Of a stretch of DNA of 64,000 nucleotides, positions 21,477-32,100 are shown piece by piece. The translations under genes and the position numbers were made by a program. Under the pieces are notes generated by a model. The model made no database searches. It had not been told where the DNA came from and was given only the letters and a program-made list of their open reading frames with translations. How positions within the stretch are numbered: position 1 is the first letter of the stretch; every line of letters starts with the position of its first letter. Origin of the DNA: Chondrus crispus (Eukaryota; Rhodophyta; Florideophyceae; Gigartinales; Gigartinaceae); the NCBI RefSeq assembly GCF_000350225.1, contig NW_005179092.1, positions 1 through 64,000 on the forward strand. The letters are read 5' to 3'.

Positions 21477-23862
21477 TCACTGCCCGGGGCCGTTCGGCGC
21501 GGAAGATGGACCCGAGGCGTAGGGGTTCGAAGGACAATAACTGGGGTGCGGAGGCACCCCCACCCTTACGTCGGCCAGCGGAGGCATCGCCACCTCCTCG
21601 TCCAGCGGCCAACAAATGGCCGCTCCATCCGATGGTGCGGCCTCGTACGCCCGAGGGGGTTCGCACCCCCGGTCCTCGTAGGGGTCGCGCATGACATGAC
21701 GCGGCACGGACGGGGCGCCCACATGGAGGGAACGGATCTCATCACGCTCTCTTCGATAGCGGTTCCGTTCGACGTGAGACCGCTTGAGAGCTGTCGCTTG
21801 ATCGACGGTGGTCTGACGTAAGGTCTCCGCCTCGCGCTTCCAGCGCCGTAATTCGGACGCGAACGATTCACGCTCGGCGCCAAGACGTCGGACCTCCTCG
21901 CTACGTGACAAGTACCACGACGATAGCGTGCGCAGGAGGCCGCCGATCTGCCAGGGACGATCCGCCGACGCCCCCAAGGCCTGAGCTAAGCCAGGGACGG
22001 CCCTGACCTCGGCACGGGCCGACAGGATACGATGACTCGCCGGCTCATCTAGCGGATTGGCCCCTGTCGGCGGATGAAGAGGCGGAACCGGAAGGACGGA
22101 AGGCCCTGCCAAGGAGCCATAGAGGCCGTCACTAGCGGTAGGAGGGCGGAAGGGGCTCGTGCCCGTTCCCCCAACTGCGGCGGCCTCCCCATTCAGGTCC
22201 CGATGGCGCTTCCTTTGCGACTCCCGCGCGGTAGATCCGACGCCGCCACCGCGTACAGGACGACTAGGAGAGGCCGCCGTCGGGAGGGGCCGCGCAACGA
22301 AGGCATCGGTTGCCAGTTGGTAGGTCAGGTAGAGACTTCTGCCGCCGGTAGTGAAGTCTTTCCACGGACGCCGATGGCGTTCCGGCACTTCGACGGCGCG
22401 GTGCATCAACTCCAGCACCGCTGCACACGCCCAATACACGTGCGTGGTGCACTGCTCGAGTGGTTGCAGGGGCACTCGAAGAAGGTCCGCCGCTACCCTT
22501 CCCAAGAACCCCAACACCTCGGGCGGTTGCAGGAAAACACGGTTTTGGACGGATACCTCGGTCATGAAGGCATTACCCAGCGACCAGGCCCACTCCCTTT
22601 CTAGATTGAACATGACGGCCACGTAGACGGGATGCCGCGGATCGGCGCAAAGGAAGCCGAAGTGCTTTAGAACGTAAGGGAGAAGAGGATGCCCTCCCAA
22701 CGAAGGGAGTGTCTCCCTTACAACGGCGGGAGAGGCGGAAAATCACCCGGTGCCAACCCCCGCTCGAACGCGGATGCACGGAAGACTCGCCCGTCTTCCT
22801 CGTCCGAACGATGATACACCACCCAATCGTGAGGAGCGATCGCGACGCCGTGCAGACGCATGAGGGAACAGGCGGATTTTTGCAACGCTGCTCTCGCCTT
22901 CGAATAGGCGTGCGGCCTGGGGCTAACGTATAGCCCTGGCACGGAGGCCAAGATGAATCGACGAGGATTACCACGGTTGGGGTCAGACAAATACGACGCC
23001 ATCTGATCCACGTAGTGGACCTCGCCCGCGCTGTACGCGAACGTCCGCTCGCTGCGAATGGCCTCGGCGATTTCGTACGCCGCCCCGGCGCCGCCTGCAG
23101 TGAGTCGTCCCAGCATCAACGACGCCTCCTCCGCGCCGCCTGCTTCGTACACCCGGCGAACACGTAGCAGGTCGGGGCGGAGGTGATCATGGGACAACAG
23201 CTCACTCACAGTTACTCCTGAGCAGGCGAAGCGATGCCACGAGTAGTGAAGCTGTCCGACGGGGAGCGGAGCCCACCGCTCTAAAAGTGAGCCGAACACC
23301 TCGTACCGGCACCGTCCTCCTCCCCCGCCGAGGACGGACCGCGAGCGACGACGGGAGCGACGACATGGGCAGCCGGCGGCGCTGTAGCAGGGATAAACTC
23401 GATCGACGGGGGCGATTCCCCGGTGCTTCGCGACTTCTGGAACGGCGGTGGGGCGCTGCCGGGGAGCGCTAGCGCCCCGAGTGGACGGGAAGTGTCCTCA
23501 CGGAGGACAGCGCCTACAGTCGGTGAGGGGACCGACCCTGGAGCCCCCGACGGCTTCTCGCGAGACGCCGACATCGGCGAGCGAGCGCCGGGATCGTACG
23601 ATGAGAGGAAGGACCACGGCGGGCCCCTGGCAGGGAACAGGGGACGGATGACGCGAGGCGAATGAAAGGCGAAGACGCGGAGGTAAGGAAGAGTCGGTGA
23701 GACGAAGGAGAAGGTGAGGTGACACGGGAAGTCGCCGAGGATGAAGAGGCGACGAAGGGGGAACGGGGCAATAGCACGACGACGGACCGAGCGTGTACCC
23801 AATGGAACCAACGACGCGCTCACGATCTCGAACACGTCCCGCTCAGTTACGGGGATCGACAT
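21477..23862 (-). CDS. Antisense ORF of chromovirus 1 (unknown protein, in three -1-related frames)
   Basis: Three overlapping open frames follow one another on the strand opposite gag-pol: 23862-23281 (from ATG 23862, a Met 56 nt inside the 3' LTR), 23299-22718, and about 22736-21477. Each step is a -1 change and each junction overlaps by about 20 nt, so together they could give one protein of about 790 residues, or one damaged twice. The first part is Pro/Ser-rich and the second helical. The third carries FGFLCADPRH, then about 35 residues later PPEVLGFL, then a coiled coil (RSEEVRRLGAERESF to RRERDEIRSL) and a Pro-rich tail. The outer-family antisense ORF has the same [YF]Gx4DPRH motif. 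No signal peptide or membrane anchor is seen, so it is not an obvious envelope. Function unknown. Confidence 0.55.
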
Positions 23863-23881
23863 GGCCACTTCTACAAGCCGG

Positions 23882-23917
23882 GGTGAACGCAGACGTTCAC
23901 CGTTAAGTGGGGGGCGA
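23882..23917 (+). other. 3' polypurine tract and duplicated pol-end module (element 1)
   Basis: GTGAACGCAGACGTTCAC, then a purine run AAGTGGGGGGCGA directly before the LTR at 23918. The position fits the plus-strand primer of reverse transcription. It repeats the end of pol (18995-19028), 4.9 kb upstream. Confidence 0.75.
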
Positions 23918-24548
23918 TGTGGCATAATTGCCGACGACTACTGTATACATTACATTTGCAATTAGATCTAGATCGCGCTGTAAGGTACGAACCTTACAGC
24001 GGGCGCGCGCGCATATCTTACAGCGCGTGCGCCAGCACACGTGTACGACACGTGTGCTGTCAGCCCGATGGCTGACAGTATTACAGAGCGGGACGACCCG
24101 CACTGGTACAGTAGCACGATAATGTACTATAGTATGATAACTTCGATTTGTATATTAAATAGGAGGAAGGGCGCCGGCGGGGAGAGGACCAAGGTAGCTT
24201 GGTCACGATCCACGACCGCAGCGAAACCCTCCAGCTTACCCTAATTAGGCGACACCTTCGCACGCCTTTTTAGTTAGGGACCGGCACGGGTTGGGTTGCG
24301 CGACACGCGAGCGAGCCGGGATCTGCCTCCGCCCGTCAGCGCTGGTACGTCACCCAGCGCTGCTCCGGGGCGTTGAGGCGTTGATCCGCTCGTGCGTGCG
24401 CGCGACCTACCCTGACCCGCTCTACTACACTGCTACCGGGCCCGTGCCCGGTTCCGTGAGCAGGAGGAGTCCCCGGTCTTCCGCCGATCAAGGGTCACCG
24501 TCCGACTGTTAGCAACACCCCTCCGCCGTTGGGGGTGTTTATGCTACA
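23918..24548 (+). repeat. 3' LTR of chromovirus 1
   Basis: It is 631 bp and matches 11021-11651 except for about a dozen scattered substitutions. It is followed by the target duplication GGAAG (24549-24553). Confidence 0.92.
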
Positions 24549-24553
24549 GGAAG

Positions 24554-25139
24554 GTGGTACCAACTCTGTCTTATACAGTAAGACCTTCGACGGAGGCGTC
24601 GTCGCAACAGCCTTCCGACGGAACTTGAAACAGTAGCGGCGCCACACAACGTGTTGCCCGATGGCTAAAACACCTACACCGGATCGGTCGCAACCAACTC
24701 CAGTGGAACCAACACAATTAAGGGAAAAATAGAGGTAGAGATAGAAAAGAATAGGGAAATAACGGAAAAAGAAAAGGGAACCCCCGAGCGCAAAGGATGC
24801 CGTAGGCTTAGGTAAAAGGGAGCGTCTTGGTAGAGACGGACTTCGACCAAGGCGACATTCAACTCTGGCAACTCGGGTTACCTTTACTGACTTGGTGGTC
24901 AGAGGTCTAAGGTATATATCGCCCCGCCGGAGCCACTACAGTAGCTCGCGGCGCTAGATCCTAAATCTAATCTAGTGTCAGCAAAATTAATGCCAACTAA
25001 TTAACTAAATAAAAATAAAATAATTAAAAATTAAAACTGTGCAGTTATTCACACGTGTGTCCCCCAACCCGGACTAATTTTCATATCCAAATATGTTCCT
25101 TTCTTTTCACCCCCCTTTTCAGGTGCGTATTGCACTACA
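24554..25139 (-). repeat. Outer-family LTR, left copy, second part
   Basis: It resumes the outer LTR interrupted at 11020 and ends TGCACTACA. It includes an AT-rich stretch (about 24985-25035) and a GGTATATATCGCCCC element at about 24911, a TATA-like sequence readable from either strand. Total length without the insert is about 1046 bp, against 1043 bp for the right copy. Confidence 0.88.
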
Positions 25140-25151
25140 TATCCCCCTTCC
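25140..25151 (-). other. Polypurine tract beside the left outer LTR (minus orientation)
   Basis: On the minus strand GGAAGGGGGATA lies directly before the LTR start. Together with the equivalent tract at 44032 it fixes the outer family as minus-oriented. Confidence 0.7.
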
Positions 25152-25262
25152 GAGCGCTCTTGTACGCCGCTCCGCCATCGTATAATCTCCTCGCCGTTTC
25201 TCTCATAACCCTACACCGCCGTGTCCGGTAATCGGTGAAAGTGCAAGAGCAAGACGGGCCCC

Positions 25263-25842
25263 ATGTTTCCTTCGTCCCCAAGCCACTCGAGTGGTGGTAC
25301 CAAACGCAAGCGCCACGGCGTAGGCTTTTCTTCCACTTCCCACGACCCTCTAAGTCTTCCTTCCATCCCTCGATTACCCCCTGATCCCCGACATGCCGGC
25401 CCTGTTGCCCACATCGATTCCGGTCCTATCACTCCGTCCTCGCGTCGATACCCTGCAGCGTCGGAGCTCCACGATAAGGCCATGCGCCTTAATCCTGAGC
25501 TTTTCGCTTCCGCTAAATGGTCCTCAGTGATCGGTGTATGCGCCTTCGATGACATTGCTTACTCGTTCGCCGACGGCACCGGTATGCTTCCAGGACAAAT
25601 CCCCCTTCAAGCCATTCGGTCTTACGATTGGTTGGCTCGCATCGCCATTCCTCCCTCCATCCTGTGTCACACTCCGCCCCGTGGTCCAGCGGTGATATGG
25701 ACCCGCTTCATGACCGCTGTGTGCGACAGGCTTGAGCTTCCATTGACGCAGGATCTCATCCCTGAGGAATTCGGTTGTGACACGTGGCAGTTTCGCACCG
25801 AAGGCGAGCGGTGTTACCTCGATAACATGCTGGCCTGGACCT
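25263..25842 (+). pseudogene. Antisense ORF of the outer chromovirus, copy 1, 5' part (split by element 2)
   Basis: The ATG is 124 nt from the left LTR and the ORF runs away from it, opposite to the element's gag-pol direction. The 193 codons begin Ser/Pro/basic (GGTKRKRHG) and continue into a globular part with Trp and acidic residues (WTRFMTAVCDRLELPLTQ, CDTWQFRTEGERCYLDN). At GACCT (25838-25842) chromovirus 2 enters. The reading frame continues exactly after the second target duplication at 41147-41151. I know no matching family. Confidence 0.75.
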
Positions 25843-26479
25843 TGTAGCATAACCGCCGACTACTGTACTATATTTTAGATTTAGAATTAGATCTAACGCT
25901 GTAAGGTACGGACCTTACAGCGTGCGCGCGCATACCTTACAGCGCGCGCGCTCCGACACGTGTACCCCACGTGTAGCACACGTATGCTGTCAGCCCCGAC
26001 GGCTGACAGCGTTACAGTGCGGGCCGGCCCGCACTGTCTACAGTAAGCCGACTACAGTACAGTCCGTACTGTACTGTAGACGGTTAATTAACTTGTACAA
26101 TAAATATAGGGAGCGACCGCCGGTGGGGAGGAGGAGGACAGGCAACCCTCCACAGACGGTCGACCACCCAGCTTACTCTACTCACACCGCCGTTCCGCGA
26201 GTAGTTACCACCGAGCGGGTAGTGGACGCGCGCGACACCGCGGCGAGCTGCGATCCGCCTCAGCCCGTCAGTACCGGATCGTCAACCGGTACTGCTCCGG
26301 GGCGTCGAGGCGTCGATCCACTCGCCTACGAGCGCGTCCCCGCCGACCACGCTCTACCACCCGCTACAGGCCCGCTTCCGGTGGCGTTGGTTGGTTCAAG
26401 ACCCTCGGTACGCCGATCCGGGGTCTTCCGCCGAACATCGCGAACACCCCTCCGCCGTGTGTGGGGTGTTTATGCGACA
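25843..26479 (+). repeat. 5' LTR of chromovirus 2
   Basis: It is 637 bp, TGTAGCATAACC to TATGCGACA. The hairpin chain of element 1 recurs with different loop bases (for example 25897-25922, stem CGCTGTAAGGT), plus an extra one, TACAGTACAG/CTGTACTGTA. Confidence 0.92.
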
Positions 26480-26480
26480 C

Positions 26481-26498
26481 TGGTCTCCCGACCTAGAA
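26481..26498 (+). other. Primer binding site of chromovirus 2
   Basis: TGGTCTCCCGACCTAGAA, identical to that of chromovirus 1, one base after the LTR. Confidence 0.75.
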
Positions 26499-26556
26499 GA
26501 CCTTCAAGATCACGCCGAGAAGGTTGTCCTTTACGTCCGCGTCCGTACGCGTTGAG

Positions 26557-29118
26557 ATGAGCGCCGAGTACCCGACGTCGATCCGATCCGAGCCGGCGGA
26601 TGTGCGAGAGGCCGCGCTACGCGTCCAAGTGGGCGACGGCGACGCCGGTCCTCGGGACCGCGAACCGTCGCCCGACCTCTCCGAAGGACGCGCTCGCGCG
26701 ATGTACGATCGCATCGCCGAGTACATCGAGGATTTCCGGACATCTCTCCGTATCGACGTCTCCGACAGCGTCTACGCCCGCTGTATGGAAGAGTTGCGCT
26801 CCCTCCGCGAAGGAAAGTTCGAGCGCGTAACTCAGTCCTTGGAGAACCTGCGCGCACTCGTCGACCAGCTACACGCCCGTGTGGCGCTGGTCGAGGACGC
26901 GTGCATTGATTCCCCCGCCGTAGAGGTTGCGGGTCGACCCGCGAGTGCAAACTCCGAGGTTCGACGAGACCCGCAACCCTTCCCATCTGCCGAACAGATG
27001 GGAGCGTTCGCGCACATGGCGGCGGAACTTAACTCAACGCGCCGTCGTACCCGTGAGATGGAACAGACCTCGGCCGAGAGGCCGCCCGGAGCCTCCTCGA
27101 GTAGGCCCGGTGCCACTGTTCCTCCGGTCGCGCCCGGATCGCAAGAGTGGCCTCCGGCTGGTGCCGTCACCAGCCGGAGGGCGGAGGACATCAAGCCGAC
27201 GACGGACGCGAACTTCGCGTCCGAGACTCAAGCCCTGCAGCATGTCCCCGGAAGCATGCGGCAGTCACGACGGGTACCGACCGAACTCGACCAGGGCCGT
27301 GGAGGAGTCGCCCGCGGATCAGGGGATCCGATTCTACCCTTCGATCCTCGCTGGGGCGGCTACCAGCCGGCGGATCTTACCGCGCATCCCGGCCCCGTCG
27401 ATGTCAGAACACTGCCCGTCACTCCGTTCGGAACGTTGGGTCCCGCCGAACCCGGGGTCGAGCCCGTCCACACTATGATACAGGAGTTCAGCGCCGTCGC
27501 GAACTACCGGATGTATCGGTTGGACAACACCTCGAGGCTCGTTACCTCGGGTGACGCGGGACGGATCGCCAAGTACGTCCAACGCTGCCGTGGGCTCCGC
27601 CCCACGCTGAAGAGCTTCGACGGTACTGATGCGATTCAGTTGCTCCCGTTCCTGAAGGATATCCGATTAACCTTCAATGCCCAGCACCTGACCGAAGGTG
27701 TGGCAGTCCGTGTCTTCGCTCACTTCCTCGAGCGAGACGCGGAGCGGTTGTATACGAGTTACACCATGCGCGGCCTCCGCGCCGGCCAGCTCCACGACGA
27801 TACGAGCTGGCCTGGTCTCGTCAACCAATTTATCAAACGCTACCTAACCGACGACGTCTTAGGGGAAGCGTTTGATGCCGTGGCGTCGCCGTGACAGCTT
27901 CCTCACGAAACCGAGAACACGGTCGCGGACCGGCTGGAATCCGCCGCGTTCCGATGCACGGCCGTGTTCTCAGAAAAAGCCCTCACGCACTACTTCGTGC
28001 GCGGGTTGTCCACTGCGACCCGGGCCGCAGTGGCAGAGACGATGCAAAGGTTGCCCGGACAACAGAAGACCGAACTCTCAACGATTCGCCGTATCCCAAC
28101 GGTTGAGGGAACAACCTACCGCGCTCGCCGCGGATTGCCGCTGCCGGATCCGAAGCCTGCAGCGAAGGGAGTCCGAACTCCGAGGTCGCACGGAACAAGT
28201 TCACCGGAGACCGCCCTCCACATTGGAGAAGATGAGTGGCAGGCCGACCCTGTCCTCATTACGCAAGGCTTCGACCGCGCAGGAGGCCGACCTCCAACGC
28301 CAGCTTCCACGGGATCGACCGGGAGCTACGCGACTGCGTTCGTGCGCACGCCAAAAGCCACGAGTGGTCCGAGCCACAACATGGCAGAGCTGGATATCTC
28401 CCGTCGAGATGGGGATCGCGTGCCGCCTTACGTGCCTCGACTCACCGACGAAGAGGCACGCCACGCGGCGACGTTCGCGTCGACCGATGGTAGCGCGTAC
28501 GTTTGTTGGTTGTGCCGGACGTACGGCCACGCCATGTACGCGTGCCAGTTCCTGTCGCCTGAACAACGTCAGTTCACGGCGTACAGGAACTACCGCTATC
28601 AGATGGAGACGCGCCCAGGGATGCGCAATCTCATCCAGCAGTCTACGCGGGAAGACCGAGGCCCGCGGCGAGGAGACCCGAACCGATCGGGTGGGGGCGT
28701 CCGTTTCGCCCCTCGCGAAGGCGGGTATCGACACCCGGGAACCGATCAAAGGGATCGGCGTGATCCTCGTCGGATGGATACGCGGTATCCCCGTCGAGAT
28801 GGAAGAGGCGACCGGGGCCGTACCCAATTGCCCCAAGGGGTACAGAACGCCATCATGTACCTCCAAGATTGGGTTGGGGATCCGAACCCCCAGCCCGCGG
28901 AAGGAGGCGGAGGAGAACCGGTTCTCGCCGCCCCTCAAATATTGCAACGGCAGGACGTTGCAATTCAAGGTGGCGAAGCATCCAATTACTTCGTAGAGGA
29001 TGCCCAGCCAGGGTGGAGGAACGACGCGCACCACCACGGCCAGGGACCCGTTGACGCGCTAGCTAACGATAGCAGGGCGGGTAGCTCCGACAGCTCGGGT
29101 AGTTCGAAAAACCCGTAA
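26557..29118 (+). pseudogene. gag: Gag of chromovirus 2, one nonsense codon
   Basis: It starts at ATG 26557, the Met aligned with that of element 1. The frame is open except for TGA at 27892-27894, where element 1 has CGA (Arg), a C-to-T change in a CpG. Downstream the capsid domain finishes and the CCHC knuckle CWLCRTYGHAMYAC and Arg/Gly-rich tail are present. Total length would be 853 codons. It shares long identical stretches with element 1 in the capsid and knuckle, while the Pro-rich linkers differ. Confidence 0.9.
29103..29118 (+). promoter_or_regulatory. Candidate -1 frameshift window, gag to pol (element 2)
   Basis: The gag frame reads AGT TCG AAA AAC CCG TAA. The -1 frame opens after TAG at 29100-29102 and is then continuous into protease. 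A AAC is a common A-site codon in -1 slippery sites. Confidence 0.6.
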
Positions 29119-32100
29119 AGACGGTTACGTTCGCGCGGTCGCGTGAGCCGTCTTGTCACACCAACCTAGACCCGTTACGCTTCAACCCCGGCGGAGGAGG
29201 GGAATGTTTGCCGATAATATTCCCCGCGACTCCGCACGAGCGCACCGAGACTTCCGTAAGTCAGGTGCGGGAGGACAAAGGCGCCGAGGCCACCGAGAGC
29301 CCGGCACGCCTAGAGGAAGAAGGCAACGTGGCCACCGTGAGCCACGTGCCAAATAAGGAGCGCATCGAACGCGCAGGCGGCCCGACCCACGTGTGTCCGG
29401 GACCGCCAGAAGAAATCAAGTCGCGTACGGACGCGACTTGCCGCGAGGACGTCACCGACCGACGGACGCCCCGCGACCAATGGAGAAGACCACGGAAGAG
29501 AAGCCGGAACCGACGCCGGCGGCCCAAGCGGAACGACCTGGCCGAGCCGTCGTCACCGAAGGTAGTCGACGGTGTCATCTGCTTGATGACATCGAAGATA
29601 TACAACGTCCTCGGCTCGATCGCAACCGACGGGAACGCGTTCAAGCCTCATACCATTGCAGTCGATACCTGCTCGGGGTATAACTTGGTGAGGAAGGCCG
29701 ACCTTCCTCCCGATTGGACGAGCTACGTCGTACGCGACGCACACCTGCCACGGTTGGCAGGCGCGAACAGTAACCCGCTCAAGCTGACTGCGGTCGTGCA
29801 GCTGGTCGTCCGACTGCGGAACACGACGTTCCGCATTCCGTTCGTGGTCGCCGACCAGCTCGCAGTGCCCGTCCACCTGGGAACTGCGTTCATCGATGAG
29901 CACGTTCGAAGTATCGACATCGATGCGCAGAGGCTCGAGCTCCGACAAGGTGGCTCTGTCGCCATTGTCGATGGGAAGGGGGAGCCGTCTCCTCCAACCC
30001 GGCGCCACGGTCGCCAGTCAAGTCGGGCCGACGTACGCGAAGAAGTCCCACAGCCGATCCGTGTCGCCCAATGGGTCACGATCCCCGCGATGTCGCAAGC
30101 ACGGATACGCGTCACTACCGCAGGGAGCGGCCTCGTTTTCTTGGACCCCAAGCCGTCACTCCAACTTCGACACGGAGTGAGGCTCACGAACGGTGTAGCT
30201 GAGGTCTTACCGAACCAGACCTTCGACGTGATCGTGGCGAATTTCTCGCGCCAAGCGAGGCGGCTCCCGAAGCGCACCGTCGTCAGTTACGCGAAGCGCA
30301 ATCCGCTGGCGATCCTGACGCCCGAGCGCCGAGTCGGGGCGGAGATCGCACACGAGCTGCATCTCACCGACTGGGACGTGCAAGCCGGGAGAGGGGGAGC
30401 TGACCGACCAAGCTCCCCGGAAAATAAGACCGCCGAGGGAAGTCACGGGGGCCCCGGCGATCAGCCGGCGGGGTGCCCATCATCGACGGAAGGCACCGCG
30501 CGAGTCACAAATACGGCTCCCGAAAATTCGCCGACGAATTGGGAAAAAGAAATGGACTTGTCATACATCGACGATGACAAGCTCCGCGCACGGGTACTCG
30601 ACATGCTCCGTAAGCACTCGAGCCTGTGGAGCGGTGCGCTCGGTACGATACGAGCAACGGAGCACCGCATACCACTCGAGGCGGGGACGAAACCGATTCG
30701 TTCTATGCCCTACCGAAAGGGGCCCGCCATGCGTGAGATGGTTGCTAAAGAAGTCAACAAGATTTTGAACGCCGGAGTTATCGAACCCGCGAGCACCGAG
30801 TGGGCTTCGCCGGTAGTGCTCGTCCCGAAGAAAGACGGCTCCCTTCGGTTTTGCGTTGACTACCGACGTCTCAACGCAAAGACGGCAGCGGATTCGTATC
30901 CGCTGCCCCGGATGGACGACTGCATCGCTTCGTTAGGGGATGCAGCCGTCTTCACTACGCTCGACTGCAATTCAGGCTACTGGCAAATCCCGGTCGCGCC
31001 GGAGGACCGGGATAAGACCACATGCACCACACATATGGGTACGTTTCGCCATTTGCGTATGCCGTTCGGACTGAAAGGCGCACCGGCCACCTTCCAACGT
31101 GCATTGGACATCATCTTGTCAGGCGTAAGATGGCAGATATGTCTCGTATACCTCGACGACGTCATAGTTTTTTCCCGAACGCACGAGGAGCACACCGAAC
31201 ACCTCGACATTGTCTTGAGCTTGTTGAGGACCGCCGGTATATCCCTCAAGCTCAAGAAGTGCAGCTTCTTCCGTCCGAAGGGGCATTACCTGGGGCACGT
31301 GATATCCCCAGGTAAGCTCAGCGTGGCCGAAACGGCGGCCGACGCCTTCAAGACGTTCACGTTCCCGAGGACGCTTACGCAGGTGCGCTCGTTCCTCGGG
31401 GCGTGCAATGTCTACCCCCGTTTCGTCAAGGGGTTTGCCAAGATAGCTCGACCGCTAACCGATATGACCCGCAAGGACGCCGACCCCGACTTCGATAATC
31501 CAACGGAGGCCCAGCTTCAAGCGTTCGAGGACCTCAAGGCAAGGATGATCGCTCCGCCGATCCTTGCCCTTCCGCGGTACGGTCGGCCGTACATGATCAA
31601 TACCGATGCAAGTGCGTATCAACTCGGGTGTACGCTGCTGCAAGAACACGACGAAGCCAACGACTGGCGTCCCGTCGGATATTGGTCGTATTCGTTAAAC
31701 AACAGCGAACCCAACTACAGCGCTACGGAACGCAAGTGCTTCGCTGTAGTGTGGGCCGTCCGCACACTACGCCCGTACGTCGAGGGCACGAAGTTCACCG
31801 TCCGAACGGATCACGACGCGCTGAGGTGGCTCATGTCCCTGACCGAGAGCTCCGGAAGACTCACCCGGTGGCGGCTACGTCTGAATACGATTTCACCATT
31901 CAGTACCGCCCCGGGCGCGTGCACCAGGTCCCCGACGCCCTGTCACGCCTCGTATCACCGAGGGTCGCCGACGACCCTCGCCCGGCTGTTGAGGTGGACG
32001 ACGACATCCCCACCTACGACACGTGCACGACCGTTCGTGATGTCTCGGATGGGCTCGTGGACCACGTATGCACCGCGAACTGCGACCACGAGGCCGACCA

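Larger units (their letters stand above)
11021..24548 (+). mobile_element. Chromovirus 1 (Ty3/gypsy LTR retrotransposon), 13.5 kb
   Basis: Two 631-bp LTRs (11021-11651 and 23918-24548) flank a primer binding site, gag, pol with a C-terminal chromodomain, a 4.9-kb extra 3' region with an antisense ORF, and a polypurine tract. It sits inside the left outer LTR with the 5-bp target duplication GGTAG (11016-11020) / GGAAG (24549-24553), one base changed. By eye I count about a dozen differences between its LTRs, roughly 98% identity, so it is fairly young. The only clear break in pol is one missing base near 16311. Confidence 0.92.
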
